Positions 48,338-59,462 of a DNA stretch of 64,000 bases are shown here, one piece after another. The position numbers and the translations under genes were made by a program. Under the pieces are notes generated by a model. It ran no database searches and was not told the DNA's origin. It was given only the letters and a program-made list of their open reading frames with translations. The DNA is from Notospermus geniculatus (taxonomy: Eukaryota > Nemertea > Pilidiophora > Heteronemertea > Lineidae), in the NCBI GenBank assembly GCA_002633025.1, contig NMRB01003010.1, positions 1 to 64,000 on the forward strand, given 5' to 3'. Each line of letters starts with the position of its first letter. Position 1 is the first letter of the stretch.

Positions 48338-51300
48338 GTGAAAGATCATCAAGGTTTTTCACAACACTGTTCAGGGACAACCGCAGTCGGGAACAAGCTT
48401 GCCTGTCTTTGAAACGTACCACAACCAAGTCAGCGAATCGAAGAATTGAACAGCTTAAAATGTGCAGCCACTTTACCACAGATCATTTGATGGATGAATC
48501 AAGTTTTCCACAAAAGAGAAGTCAACCTTAGCGATAAAACACCCAGCAAGCTTCCGATGAATGTGAATCAGTGAATCCGCACTTCACCAACCAGATCATC
48601 AGTCAATTTCACTGCCATTGTAAATGGAGATTTCGAGTCGAGACGCACAATAGATTTAAAGGTACAATGCTCGAGGAATACCTAATGTTAGGTAGAGGCA
48701 AAACTTATGTATGGAAGTAGTGAATAGACTAAAGACCCCGAGGCTGAAACTGATACGAGCAATGTTCTTGATAACGGATGTCGATGCCATGCTGGAAGTC
48801 TGGTATAAGCTCATTTTTATATGACCTTAGAAACATGAGGAGGAGTATTCTACCATTGTTAAAGAAAATGCCATTAAGGGAAGTGACATAAGCCACAAAA
48901 GATGGCAAGGTTTGAATTGAGGGACTTGACAAGGAAGGATGCCTAAGGCAAGGGTATATTGTATGGATCATGTATCAGGTACCTACAGTACGTATTATTA
49001 CCAACATGATTGGAAGAACCTCTGATGACAATATGCCTCGGTTGAATATCGCATATATGAATTTTTCAAATACACTTATCTAAATTGGCTTTAAGTGATG
49101 AATCTCATGTTCATTTGGTTAAAATATGAGGCACCTAATGTAGAGCCTGCTTCACTGCGGACAGATCCTTCAGATATTGAAAAGTAGATTTACCAGATTG
49201 TGTAGAGAGGCTGGATTCAAATGAACGGGTCCATTAGAGCCAACGGAAGCATTACAAGACTCGAACAACCTCAAATTGGATCCACTTAGTGTTGATACTG
49301 TAGAAATGCTTCATTTGTCAGAGTTGAAGATCTTCATCTTTGCCTGGCCATGGAGAGGTTTATGCTGATTTTATTCCATTTGTCTGGAGGGATATTTTGC
49401 GAAAACTGCGTAGGCATGATAAGCCAAAGGCAATAATGGCTGAAACATGGAAGGGTACNGAAAATATGCTAGAGGGAAGCGACTCATTCATCAAGCAGAA
49501 ATCAAGAATTTGGGTGAAAAGATATTTTTTCTTATTTTAGTAAGGAAGAAATGAGACCATTATGATTAAAATAATGAAATTGATGATATCTGCAGGAGAA
49601 AAGCTGTGGACCTGCAAGACATGAAATAGTCACATGCAATGTTTGAAGACTCAACATGCAGGCACATAAACTGTCATGGTTTCATGAGGAGTATTGATAG
49701 TAATGGTTTGAATAGCTCTACACTGAATACAGGGAACGCTATGGTAGAAGCTTGTCCTATCAACATGAGCAGTTTGATGAAGGCCAGAAGGACTGAATTC
49801 CTGATAGGTATAGTTCAAAGTTGCCAGTAGTGCGAACCTTTGCCAGCCTGGCAAACTCAAACTGCACTATTGCTGCATTTATGGGCCAACTATTCGCTGC
49901 TCAATTATTGAAGCTGGGCCTTTGACTACGATGATAGGGGTGATGAGAATACCTATCAAGAACTTGGTCCAGAGAAGCTTTGAGAATATCCACAAGAAGG
50001 GCCTTGACTTCAGGCTGTCAATGGTCAGTAGTTAAAATTGGTGGGCAAATGCTGCTGGATATTCTGGTTGATAACTGCAGTTTTTGAAGGTCACCTGAAG
50101 TCAAGGGTACTTGGCAGCGGTGAACTATAAACTCTCTAAATTACATTTTCTTCTCTCTTCCCAAGGGCTCGGGAAAGGAGTTAGATGATGTACATGTAGG
50201 AAGTCTTTCAAGACTGACCAGTGCAAGGATAAAAGCCTAGGGGTTGTATCATGGATAGTTATAGAGCTATAGGGATGTCATGACGTGCCACCTAATCTAT
50301 ACTGTGCAGTAATGGAGAGATGTGTTCATTGTCTCTTAAGCAGTAATTATGGGCCCTAACATGAGGATGGGGAGAATGCGTGACATGTTCGTCATCAGAA
50401 AGTTGTATTGTATGTGATGTTACTTGAACTTGTATTTTCCACAGTAAACCTACCCGGCACTAATTTACCACTGTCTTTTTAGAAAATATTCAGTTTAGAG
50501 TCGACTGATGAAAAGAAGGTGCATGGTGGGCAGCCAGATGTAGCCAAAAGATCAATGGTAACATGCAAGAGATTGACCCTAAGTCTAACTCTTGTTTTTA
50601 GACTACAAGATGTACCAGCAGTAGTGTCAGATATCAAATTTGGACATCATTTGTGATGTCAATATTTGCTGGTGAATAAACTACATATGTGTCACTGAAT
50701 GTGTCATATTTTGTCAAAATATGCAAAGGACTTTGTATATCTCTTTCTGTTAGTTGGTTAGTAAGTGAACTTTATGTGGAGGGATTGTCGACTGTCAAGT
50801 GCTGGCACACCAGACATGAACACAAAGGCCCAGGGAAGGAGCAACTAACGTGCAATGTCACCCAGCAAGCTGCTATTTGCATGCTGGTCATCATAACCTC
50901 ATGCGAATTGTTCCCAAGATTAATGGTGCGGGGTTGGAGGCGAGCTGCATGCACAAATAGGGTGGGTGCATGTAGCGGGAAAGCTGCAGTGCAGAGACCT
51001 AATCAGCCATTGTATGCAAATTATTACATATTGAATACAGAGGGTGGTCTGAGACGGGTGAATCTAAACATGCAATGCATCTACGAAAGGAAAGCAACAA
51101 CTGCATGGCGGAGTGCAAGTGCAATCACTTGTGCATTGATGGTGTTCACTGGCATAGCAATAAGGAGTGTTCTGTAACAGTTCAGTAACAATTTCTTGGT
51201 GATATAAGTAGACGAAAGCGCCAAGGGTTTGCATGTTTGGTTTGTGCTAGCCTTGTTAGAACACCAAAAATACACAAATGTTGTCAGCAGCTGGAATCTA

Positions 51301-51744
51301 AAGATGACATTTTTCCATGCTTGCTGGCCAAAAATATAATGGATGCATTTATTCAGTGTCAGCGGTTGCACATCTCTGGGAAAAGATAAGAAAGAATACT
51401 TTGTGTTGAGATGCATTTGAGAACGTCATGCAAACATGCAAACCATGCAATAATTGGATAGTAACATGCATCATGCAGTCAGAATAAGATGCGGCCAATT
51501 CATAAAACAAGTTGATAGCCCATTCTGAAGATGACATGCAATGAAATAGAGGACAGAAAACACCGTGCAGAGAAGATTCATGCCGTGATTGAATGTGCAA
51601 AAAAGAAAGTTTCATAACAACAGGAAATCAGAAGAGAATTTGATTCACGCATGCAAAACATCAGCAAAGTTTGAGATTAAAGTGGTGAGGAAGCTAGGAC
51701 ATGCAACGTAACAAACACTGGAAGTTTGAAAATACCACATGCTT
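48338..51744. other. Unannotated stretch
   Basis: One ambiguous base at 49459. The longest frame (50689-51177, plus, 162 codons) has no recognisable domain and is not supported. Nothing else was seen. Confidence 0.45.
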
Positions 51745-51860
51745 CGTGTGCAGAAGGCGAGTTCACGTGCAGATAGATCGATTTGTGTGCAAGGAGACCA
51801 CACACGTGCAGAGCAACCACACACGTGCAGACAGACCATACACGTGCAGAAAGACTTTGC
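51745..51860. repeat. Degenerate 18-21-bp tandem repeat carrying CACGTG E-boxes
   Basis: Six phased units begin near 51745, 51764, 51785, 51803, 51822 and 51841. Four contain CACGTGCAG (51764, 51803, 51822, 51841), and two have the weaker GTGTGCA. CACGTG is the palindromic E-box bound by MYC/USF-type bHLH proteins; function here is not shown. Confidence 0.75.
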
Positions 51861-52193
51861 ACACACATTTAGAAGCCTAGGAACACCATGCACAACAACA
51901 TCTTTGGTGATAAGAGCAGTTGGCAGCGTTGACTCCGCAGACCAAGATACTATACTAGGATCAGGAGGTTCCGGTGCTCTTGAAACTAGAGTCTATTCAG
52001 TTCAGAAGTGGTGCAGAGGAGGAAGAGGGTGTGGTATTTTAGGTATTGGTTGATATTTAGTAGGTTTGTTGAAAGATTCAATAGAAAGAGGTGGAGGTAG
52101 GCGCAGACCAGTGTGTGTATTTCATCCATGAAAAGTACCAAATGATTTTAATGTTTAATGTTGATTTACTTCTCATGCTGAGCTAATCCATGT
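51861..52193. other. Unannotated stretch
   Basis: Nothing recognised. Confidence 0.5.
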
Positions 52194-52195
52194 AC

Positions 52196-52430
52196 AGTAC
52201 AGGTCACAATTGACATTCTTACGGCTTTGCGTAAGTTACTCGTAAGTTACGCGTAAGTCACGGCTTTGGTTTCACGTAACTCACTGCGTAACTCGCCTCA
52301 TAAATCACTGCGTAGCTAGCGAAATCCACGTAACTCACCTCGTAAGTTACGCATAACATAGCTCGTGAGTTGTTGCGTAAGTTACGCGTAACTTGCGCGA
52401 ATTTAGGGATGTCAGTTGTGACCTGTACTG
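52196..52430. mobile_element. 235-bp TA-flanked MITE related to 35071-35338
   Basis: CAGTACAGGTCACAATTGAC pairs inversely with GTCAGTTGTGACCTGTACTG with one mismatch. TA lies at 52194-52195 and 52431-52432. The outer ends match the 35071 element, but the interior is different: many copies of CGTAAGTTACG with ~10-12-bp spacing. Confidence 0.9.
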
Positions 52431-52432
52431 TA

Positions 52433-53406
52433 TATCTCATTCATTGTAGAAACTGTCAATTATACACAAATTGACAGAATTTCCAAAATACATTTGAAGA
52501 TGACAATGTGAAGGATTTACTGTTGCCAATTATTGCCACAATGTAAAACACAGTGATGGATTTATTAGAAGACCTGGGGGCTATAAAACTGCGAACACAC
52601 ATTAGTAGTTATTTTCACTGACTAACAAAGAACCTTTTACAACTCTACATTGTGTTCACGTGTAATTTGCACTATACATTACCGCCTCCACTATATCCAC
52701 GTAAAAATTAAAACGAGGTGGTATGAAATAACAGTCACAAATCATATCAATCAATTATCGCACTGTAACATCATATCATGACCGTTCTTGGAATCTATTT
52801 CTGCACCATAAAATATTGTTAAACATGGATTTGTCGTGGGTTAAGATTACACATCACATTATTCTAAATTAGTCATTAAATCCCAATTGAAATGGATAGC
52901 GTACTGATGCGCAAATCTCTTGCCAGTTGCCAGGCTTCTCGTAATGTTATTTAAAGAAAGAAGCCACTAATAAACAATTCCTACGGCAGTTGCCAGCAAG
53001 CGTGAATTTAATAGTGGGTAATGGTAATTTGATGGCGTGTCATAGTGACTCAGTATTCTTGTGATCCTCACTGTGGTGGCTTTCTGAACCTTGGCCAAGA
53101 TACCATCACATAATGAGTATGCTCGTAGCAATTCTGAATCTTGTTTCAGTTCTGTCTGCAGACATTGGTTTCTGATACCATATTGGTGTGTGGACGAATC
53201 TGATGACATTCTCAATTCAATACTAGTGAAGATATCAAGTGACAGGTGGCATGGGGTGATTCTTTCGATGACATTGGACAGCTATTTACTTCAGCATTTG
53301 ACCAAGTTGTCTAGCTACATAGGGATTTACAGGAGCTATCTCAATAATATAGCCTTAACCCAGACTATGAATTTGAGATGACCATAGCTTTGACGAGCTA
53401 ACTATA
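52433..53406. other. Unannotated stretch
   Basis: Nothing recognised. Confidence 0.5.
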
Positions 53407-53827
53407 GCTGAAGGGGTTATTGTCATCCTAGGTACACATATAGTGTACCCAGGTTCAATTTCGTCAAGTGAAATTGTACCCTGGGTCCACTTTCTTGTTG
53501 CAAACTATACCCAGGTTCTGATTTAGAGACCTTGGGGCGAGGTTGTCATTCCCATGTGCATGTGCCTGTGTCATGTGTGCATGGCCATGATGGGTGTGTC
53601 TGATCATGTGATATGGCAACAGTGCCACCTGGCGGAGGATCTTGGAACCAACCAACGCTAATTCACGTGTCCGACGAGATCTTGAGAATGAGCTCGTGCC
53701 CAGGTCTCTAAATCAGAACCTGGGTACAGCTTGTAACAAGGAAGTGGACCCAGGGTACAATTTCACTTGACGACACCGAACCTGGGTACACTTTATGTGT
53801 ACCCAGGATGACAATAACCCCTTCAGC
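53407..53827. mobile_element. 421-bp foldback element with ~135-bp inverted arms
   Basis: The left arm runs from GCTGAAGGGGTTATTGTCAT to TCTGATTTAGAGACC. The right arm is its inverse at roughly 90% by eye and ends AATAACCCCTTCAGC. Within each arm the word GTACCCAGG/CCTGGGTAC is repeated several times. A ~150-bp unique centre has a CATGTG-rich part. Confidence 0.9.
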
Positions 53828-53955
53828 CTAAGTATACTCCTTTCACAGCTGCAATACCAAGCCGATTCATTTTTTCCACTGGGCCTCTGTCAACGCCTAA
53901 GAAGACTAATGTTATATCTAACTTAGGAACAACTAGGTTCAATGAGAAGTATAGT

Positions 53956-54865
53956 AATAGTCTAAAAGTTGTGAAGAAAAGTGTGACTGGTCATGTTGCC
54001 CACCTCCAGAAGTGTAGTAAGTCTGTGTAGGCATGGGTTCACAGCCCTCAAGTACCAGGCACTGTATGTTCCTCCATCTGTAAGCAAGTAGGCCTAACAG
54101 TGGAATTTTCGAAGAGGCATAGCTGAACCTGGTGAGGGCTGCGCCATGCTCATAAGGGACCCACAAGGTTTATCGTTTTATCATTATCAAATGTTGAAAG
54201 AGTAGATTTTTCCTAATTGTTCACACATCTAAGTTCTAAGAAAGTTAGTGAATGCATCGAGAATTTCACAAAATTTACAAAATAAGTTAATTTCTGAGAG
54301 TATTGTCACTATCGGCAATATTATCAGAATGTTTGATCGTAAGTTTTGATGTCATATCAGTGGTTCATAATGGGACTGCAATAGTACTGCAACAGTACTG
54401 CATTCTGGAACTGCAAAGGGACTGCAATGGGACTGTAATGGGACTGCCTTTCCATGAGGGAATAGTCTAAAAGTTGTGAAGAAAAGTGTGACTGGTCATG
54501 TTGCCCACCTCCAGAAGTGTAGTAAGTCTGTGTAGGCATGGGTTCACAGCCCTCAAAGACCAGGCACTGTATGTTCCTCCATCTGTAAGCAAGTAGGCCT
54601 AACAGTGGAATTTTCGAAGAGGCATAGCTGAACCTGGTGAGGGCTGTGCCATGCTCATAGGGACCCACAAGGTTTATCATTTTATCATTATCAAATGTTG
54701 AAAGAGTAGATTTTTCCTAATTGTTCACACATCTAAGTTCTAAGAAAGTTAGTGAATGCATCGAGAATTTCACAAAATAAGTTAATTTCTGAGAGTATTG
54801 TCACTATCGGCAATATTATCAGAATGTTTGATCGTAAGTTTTGATGTCATATCAGTGGTTCATTT
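53956..54865. repeat. Direct duplication, two ~410-bp copies 90 bp apart
   Basis: Copy 1 spans about 53956-54370 and copy 2 about 54461-54865. Both start AATAGTCTAAAAGTTGTG and end CATATCAGTGGTTCAT. They differ by a few substitutions and a 9-bp deletion in copy 2 (near 54775). The spacer contains repeated GGGACTGCAAT/ACTGCAAC words. Minus-strand frames in the copies (53939-54166, 54357-54680) share ~65 nearly identical residues, but no known domain was recognised. Confidence 0.93.
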
Positions 54866-56392
54866 TTTCAGTAGCCGTTTGATGTCAGAGGAATAGCGCT
54901 TTATCCACTCAAAAGATAAATGTTTCAACTGTTTTTATCCAAAGCCAGTCTCTTTATCTGCGTAGTTTCCATAACAAAGTGCCTCAAAGAGCAAACACAA
55001 GTGTTAAAAAAGTTCTGCTTGACACAAAAATGGTTCAATTTATGGTTGAGCAGCTCTGTGGCTTCGGAGCAAGCCTGCTGATTAAAAGATAGCGTCAGTA
55101 TCACTGCTAGCGCAATGCCAGCACTAGCGACAGCTGTAGCCATGATGGATGTGGGGCGCAATCAATAAACCTTGTGAGAACCTAAATCAATGGAAAGTGT
55201 AAGCTCTACAGAGAAACAGAATCTAGAATCATATAGAGTGGGCGAAGAGAGCCAATGCATGCCTGGCTGGTTTGAACATGCTGTAAGTGACGAGTAAACG
55301 AGACTGAGGGATTTACCACGGGGCGTTTTGACATTAACATATGACCCCACATGTATGACTGCCACGTGGAGTATTATGCCTCTCCCCTTGGGTAGTTTAG
55401 CTACAATAGAAATGACAGAGTTAGATGTTAGTATCTGGGATTTCTGGTGCATCGAGGGGAATGTGATGTTATTTCGAGTGCGTCTTGTCACCCTGAGAGG
55501 AAAGGGTTACTGGAGTGATATTGGCGAATTATCAAATCTCAGGGTGAGGGGGTAGTCGGCATATATACAATGTGAATTGTGTGGGGTGAAAAGGGATCGG
55601 AGTTAGTACGTAAGGACCTTAGTTGGGGTCAACATGCAAATTACACTGATTATCCTTTTGTTTTGTTTTTTTTGTTGGTGTAGTGCGTATTGTTCATGAG
55701 AGCTTGTTTGTGTGATGTAAATGACAAAAAATATGTGTTTTTTTGCATATCAACAAGGATAAGTCATATTTGCCTTGGTTTCTTGGGTCTAGCATTGGAC
55801 AAGGGCCTAGGCGATAAGTCAATCTGGTGGATAAGATGTGGGACATGAACAGTTGTGAATCATTATTTCAACCTTCTAGGCGATTCAAAGTTCTTGACAA
55901 GACTGTTAGGACTTGTGGCACCTTTCTTGCAAAGTCTTTAAGGAAAAACTATTTAAATGGTGCCCTACAAATGGGATTATACAATTAACAAATATTCATG
56001 AAAATGATGGAGCAGTATTACATAACTCATTCATATTCAAAGTCAATATATGACGCATATATTTTCTAAACAGAACTGTGATGAGAACAGAGGCGTACAA
56101 AAATTAAAAACATGGATTGAATGAAATGCGGATTCAAAATGGCATAAAACCCTCTGTAAATGTCATAAAAGCAAAAGAAGTTAAGATGTACACTAATAGT
56201 GATTCTCATGACAACCCAGTGAAATGTCAACCATATATTGTGGCCAACTTGCATTTATTTAGTTAGCAGCAGTGGTCATCCAAGATGGGCTTCTGGGTCA
56301 TGACTATGGATGTGTCCCATTGGAGTCCAACTACCAATACAAGATTTCATTTTTGGCTGTCTTTTCCCTTGGAACCAAAAATCCAATGGTCA
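54866..56392. other. Unannotated stretch with a weak secreted-peptide-like frame
   Basis: A minus-strand frame (54925-55161) contains an internal Met followed by a signal-peptide-like stretch; see findings. Nothing else was recognised. Confidence 0.35.
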
Positions 56393-56501
56393 GGGTCCAT
56401 ATTCATAAAACTACTTAAGTCAAAGTGTGATACTTATCTTTTGTGTTGAACAAAGGATAAGTGTCACACTTAGACTTAAGTAGTTTTATGAATATGGACC
56501 C
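56393..56501. mobile_element. 109-bp palindrome, family member 1
   Basis: The left arm GGGTCCATATTCATAAAACT continues with ACTTAAGTCAAAGTGTGATACTTATC and pairs with the right arm ending TTTTATGAATATGGACCC. The loop is TTTTGTGTTGAACAAA-like. Only a few mismatches. Confidence 0.93.
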
Positions 56502-56503
56502 AT

Positions 56504-56612
56504 GGCCCATATTTATAAAACTACTTAAGTCTAAGTGTGGCACTTACCTTTTGTGTTGAACAAAGGATAAGTGTCACAGTCAGACTTAAGTACTTTTATG
56601 AATATGGGCCCC
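56504..56612. mobile_element. 109-bp palindrome, family member 2
   Basis: Starts 2 bp after member 1. Same arms with more changes (GGCCCATATTTATAAAAC / TTTTATGAATATGGGCC) and the same loop. Confidence 0.92.
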
Positions 56613-57625
56613 CGCAACTACGTAACAAGTTTCAACACTGTTGGGGTTATTTTCTATATCTCGAAAGGGTGAAATGGCTTAGACTGAGATCCCACTGGGT
56701 CAAAATGAGCAAGATGACACACTACAGAAAACACTGCAGGAAATCTGCAAGGGGAAGAAACAAGAGAGGGTATACTAGGGTCAAACCACTCCAGTCGATC
56801 ATCTTTGATGAAGTGGATTTTGAAGTTATGGAAATGAGAATGTTGAGGAAAGTAATGAGACATATATAGAAGAGACGAAGACATAATTAAGTAATCATGA
56901 TACATGACAAGACAGATGAAAATGGGGTAATTTATCTTATGAATTTAGCAACAATCATGATCACAACAGGTACAAGAAGATGTTTTTATAGTCATGGTGG
57001 ACGAAGGAGGGTGACTGGGCTTGCATTGCATTTCGTTATCAATGTCAAAGACTGTTTTCAGCTGACAATATTTCAAGTTTCTTTAAAGTTTTTTTCAATT
57101 AAGGGCTTGCAATGGTGCCACACCACTCCTTTGTTCCCTCTCTTATTGAGGTCAATGAAAAAATTGGTGAATTTCTGGTAATACATGTACATCAACCACA
57201 AATTTACACTAACGTTGCTGGGATATGGAATTTCTTATCAAAAACTGTGTGCTTCTTATAACTCTCAGCATCTTGGTAAGATGGTAAGATGCACTACACT
57301 TAATGCCACCTGGTGTATGAAGCTTGTACGAAAGTTTCCTTCCCTCCCATTATGACTAACGTGTATGCTGGATTATCTCCAGGGTGGTTTGATAAAAGGT
57401 TATTCCGTGGGCATTCATCAATATTTCCTTTATATTCATATCATTTATAAGTATTGATTATGTCTACGGGTATTCAACTCAACGTACCTTATCAAAGACC
57501 ATACTTGGTGTACCAGTTAGTACATGTAACATGAATGAATGACAGGAATCAACAGATTTTGTGTGTATGTTGATTTCAGTTAATTTAACCACATTTGTGA
57601 AACCTATACATGTATTTATACATCA
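56613..57625. other. Unannotated stretch
   Basis: Nothing recognised between the two palindrome groups. Confidence 0.5.
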
Positions 57626-57985
57626 GAGCCCATATTCATGAAAATACTTAAGTCTAAGTGTGACACTTATCCTTTGAGTTGGAGAGCGCGGTGGCACAAT
57701 GGTTAGAGCATTGGGCTCGTGGTCGGAAGGTTGCGGGTTCAATCCCTGGCTGTGTCACTCTGTATACTCTCAACTGGCCTGAAATGTCCATGTGTGCGCT
57801 TGATTGTAGCTGCCCTTGGTTTCTACAGAAAGGTTTCTGGATTAGGCTGGGTAATAATGTGAAGTGCCTTGACACTTAAATGTAAAAGGCACTATAAGCC
57901 CACACATTATTATTATTATTTATTTTGTTCAACACAAAAGTTAAGTATCATACTATGACTTAAGTATTTTTATGAATATGGACCC
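57626..57985. mobile_element. Palindrome, family member 3, split by a SINE
   Basis: The left arm (57626-57676, GAGCCCATATTCATGAAAAT...CTTATCCTTTG) and right arm (about 57923-57985, TTTGTTCAACACAAAAG...GAATATGGACCC) are separated by a SINE inserted at the loop. The loop orientation is opposite to that in members 1 and 2. Confidence 0.92.
57677..57922 (+). mobile_element. tRNA-derived SINE with (ATT)n tail
   Basis: An A-box-like GTGGCACAATGG at 57691-57702 and a B box GGTTCAATCCC at 57736-57746 mark the tRNA-like head. The tail contains GAAGTGCCTTGACACTT and AAAAGGCACTATAAGC, a hairpin-like 3' end, and finishes in repeated ATT, as in SINEs mobilised by L2/CR1-type LINEs (family knowledge). TTTG occurs at both borders and may be a short duplication. 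Local frames here are not genes. Confidence 0.92.
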
Positions 57986-57986
57986 T

Positions 57987-58094
57987 GGGCTCATATTCAT
58001 AAAACTACTTAAGTCTAAGTGTGATACTTATCTTTTTGTTGAACAAAGGATAAGTGTCACACTTAGACTTAAGTATGTTTATGAATATGGACCC
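57987..58094. mobile_element. 108-bp palindrome, family member 4
   Basis: Begins one base after member 3. Arms GGGCTCATATTCATAAAACT and ...GTTTATGAATATGGACCC, with a slightly shortened loop (TTTTTGTTGAACAAA). Confidence 0.92.
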
Positions 58095-58095
58095 A

Positions 58096-58204
58096 GGATC
58101 CATATTCATAAACATACTTAAGTCAAAGTGTGATACTTATCCTTTGTGTGGAACAAAGGATAAGTGTTACACTTAGACTTAAGTATGTGTATGAATACGG
58201 ATCC
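58096..58204. mobile_element. 109-bp palindrome, family member 5
   Basis: Begins one base after member 4. Arms GGATCCATATTCATAAACAT and ...GTGTATGAATACGGATCC. The loop has one T-to-G change. Confidence 0.92.
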
Positions 58205-58213
58205 TTGAAGCCA

Positions 58214-58322
58214 GGGTCCATATTCATAAAACTACTTAAGTCTAAATGTGATACTTATCTTTTGTGTTGAACAAAGGATAAGGGTTACACTTAGACTTAA
58301 GTATGTTTATGAATATGGACCC
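58214..58322. mobile_element. 109-bp palindrome, family member 6
   Basis: Nine bases after member 5. Arms GGGTCCATATTCATAAAACT and ...GTTTATGAATATGGACCC; loop as in member 1. Confidence 0.93.
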
Positions 58323-58712
58323 TGGAAGCATGATCTTTCTGCCAATGAAGATTTTGAATCCCTGTTTCTTTGATTGAAACATCACGACTCAATTAAATTT
58401 AATCTTGGTATATTCATGGTATACCAGACATTTTTCACGAATTCACAGTTGCTTTGATATTACATTTTTTTTCAGTCTGATATGAGTGTAGTGTACACCT
58501 GTGGGTTTGCGATTACTGCCAAAGGCAAATTAAAAACGAGTCGCAGAAGAAGTGACATTTATTTTTTACACCAACTTTGCAAGTTGCTTTTGATCAGCAT
58601 CGAAATTTCTATTTTTTGTGAAGCAATTTCCACTGCAATACACTTGAGTTGAACGGTTTCATTATTCACAGCAGATGTTGGGACGTCCAGTAATAAGGTG
58701 GTGCACTCAGAC
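58323..58712. other. Unannotated stretch before the gap
   Basis: Nothing recognised. Confidence 0.5.
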
Positions 58713-59462
58713 NNNNNNNNNNNNNNNNNNNNNNNNNNNNNNNNNNNNNNNNNNNNNNNNNNNNNNNNNNNNNNNNNNNNNNNNNNNNNNNNNNNNNNNN
58801 NNNNNNNNNNNNNNNNNNNNNNNNNNNNNNNNNNNNNNNNNNNNNNNNNNNNNNNNNNNNNNNNNNNNNNNNNNNNNNNNNNNNNNNNNNNNNNNNNNNN
58901 NNNNNNNNNNNNNNNNNNNNNNNNNNNNNNNNNNNNNNNNNNNNNNNNNNNNNNNNNNNNNNNNNNNNNNNNNNNNNNNNNNNNNNNNNNNNNNNNNNNN
59001 NNNNNNNNNNNNNNNNNNNNNNNNNNNNNNNNNNNNNNNNNNNNNNNNNNNNNNNNNNNNNNNNNNNNNNNNNNNNNNNNNNNNNNNNNNNNNNNNNNNN
59101 NNNNNNNNNNNNNNNNNNNNNNNNNNNNNNNNNNNNNNNNNNNNNNNNNNNNNNNNNNNNNNNNNNNNNNNNNNNNNNNNNNNNNNNNNNNNNNNNNNNN
59201 NNNNNNNNNNNNNNNNNNNNNNNNNNNNNNNNNNNNNNNNNNNNNNNNNNNNNNNNNNNNNNNNNNNNNNNNNNNNNNNNNNNNNNNNNNNNNNNNNNNN
59301 NNNNNNNNNNNNNNNNNNNNNNNNNNNNNNNNNNNNNNNNNNNNNNNNNNNNNNNNNNNNNNNNNNNNNNNNNNNNNNNNNNNNNNNNNNNNNNNNNNNN
59401 NNNNNNNNNNNNNNNNNNNNNNNNNNNNNNNNNNNNNNNNNNNNNNNNNNNNNNNNNNNNNN
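58713..59462. other. Assembly gap of 750 N
   Basis: A run of undetermined bases. The long frames crossing it are artefacts. The true size and content are unknown. Confidence 1.

Noticed and set aside
50689-51177. 162-codon plus-strand frame
   Set aside because: No recognisable domain and no splice-site support; the length is within chance expectation for 64 kb on six frames.
57691-57746. Possible tRNA gene from A and B boxes
   Set aside because: The B box is intact, but the rest does not form a proper cloverleaf and it continues into a SINE body with an ATT tail.
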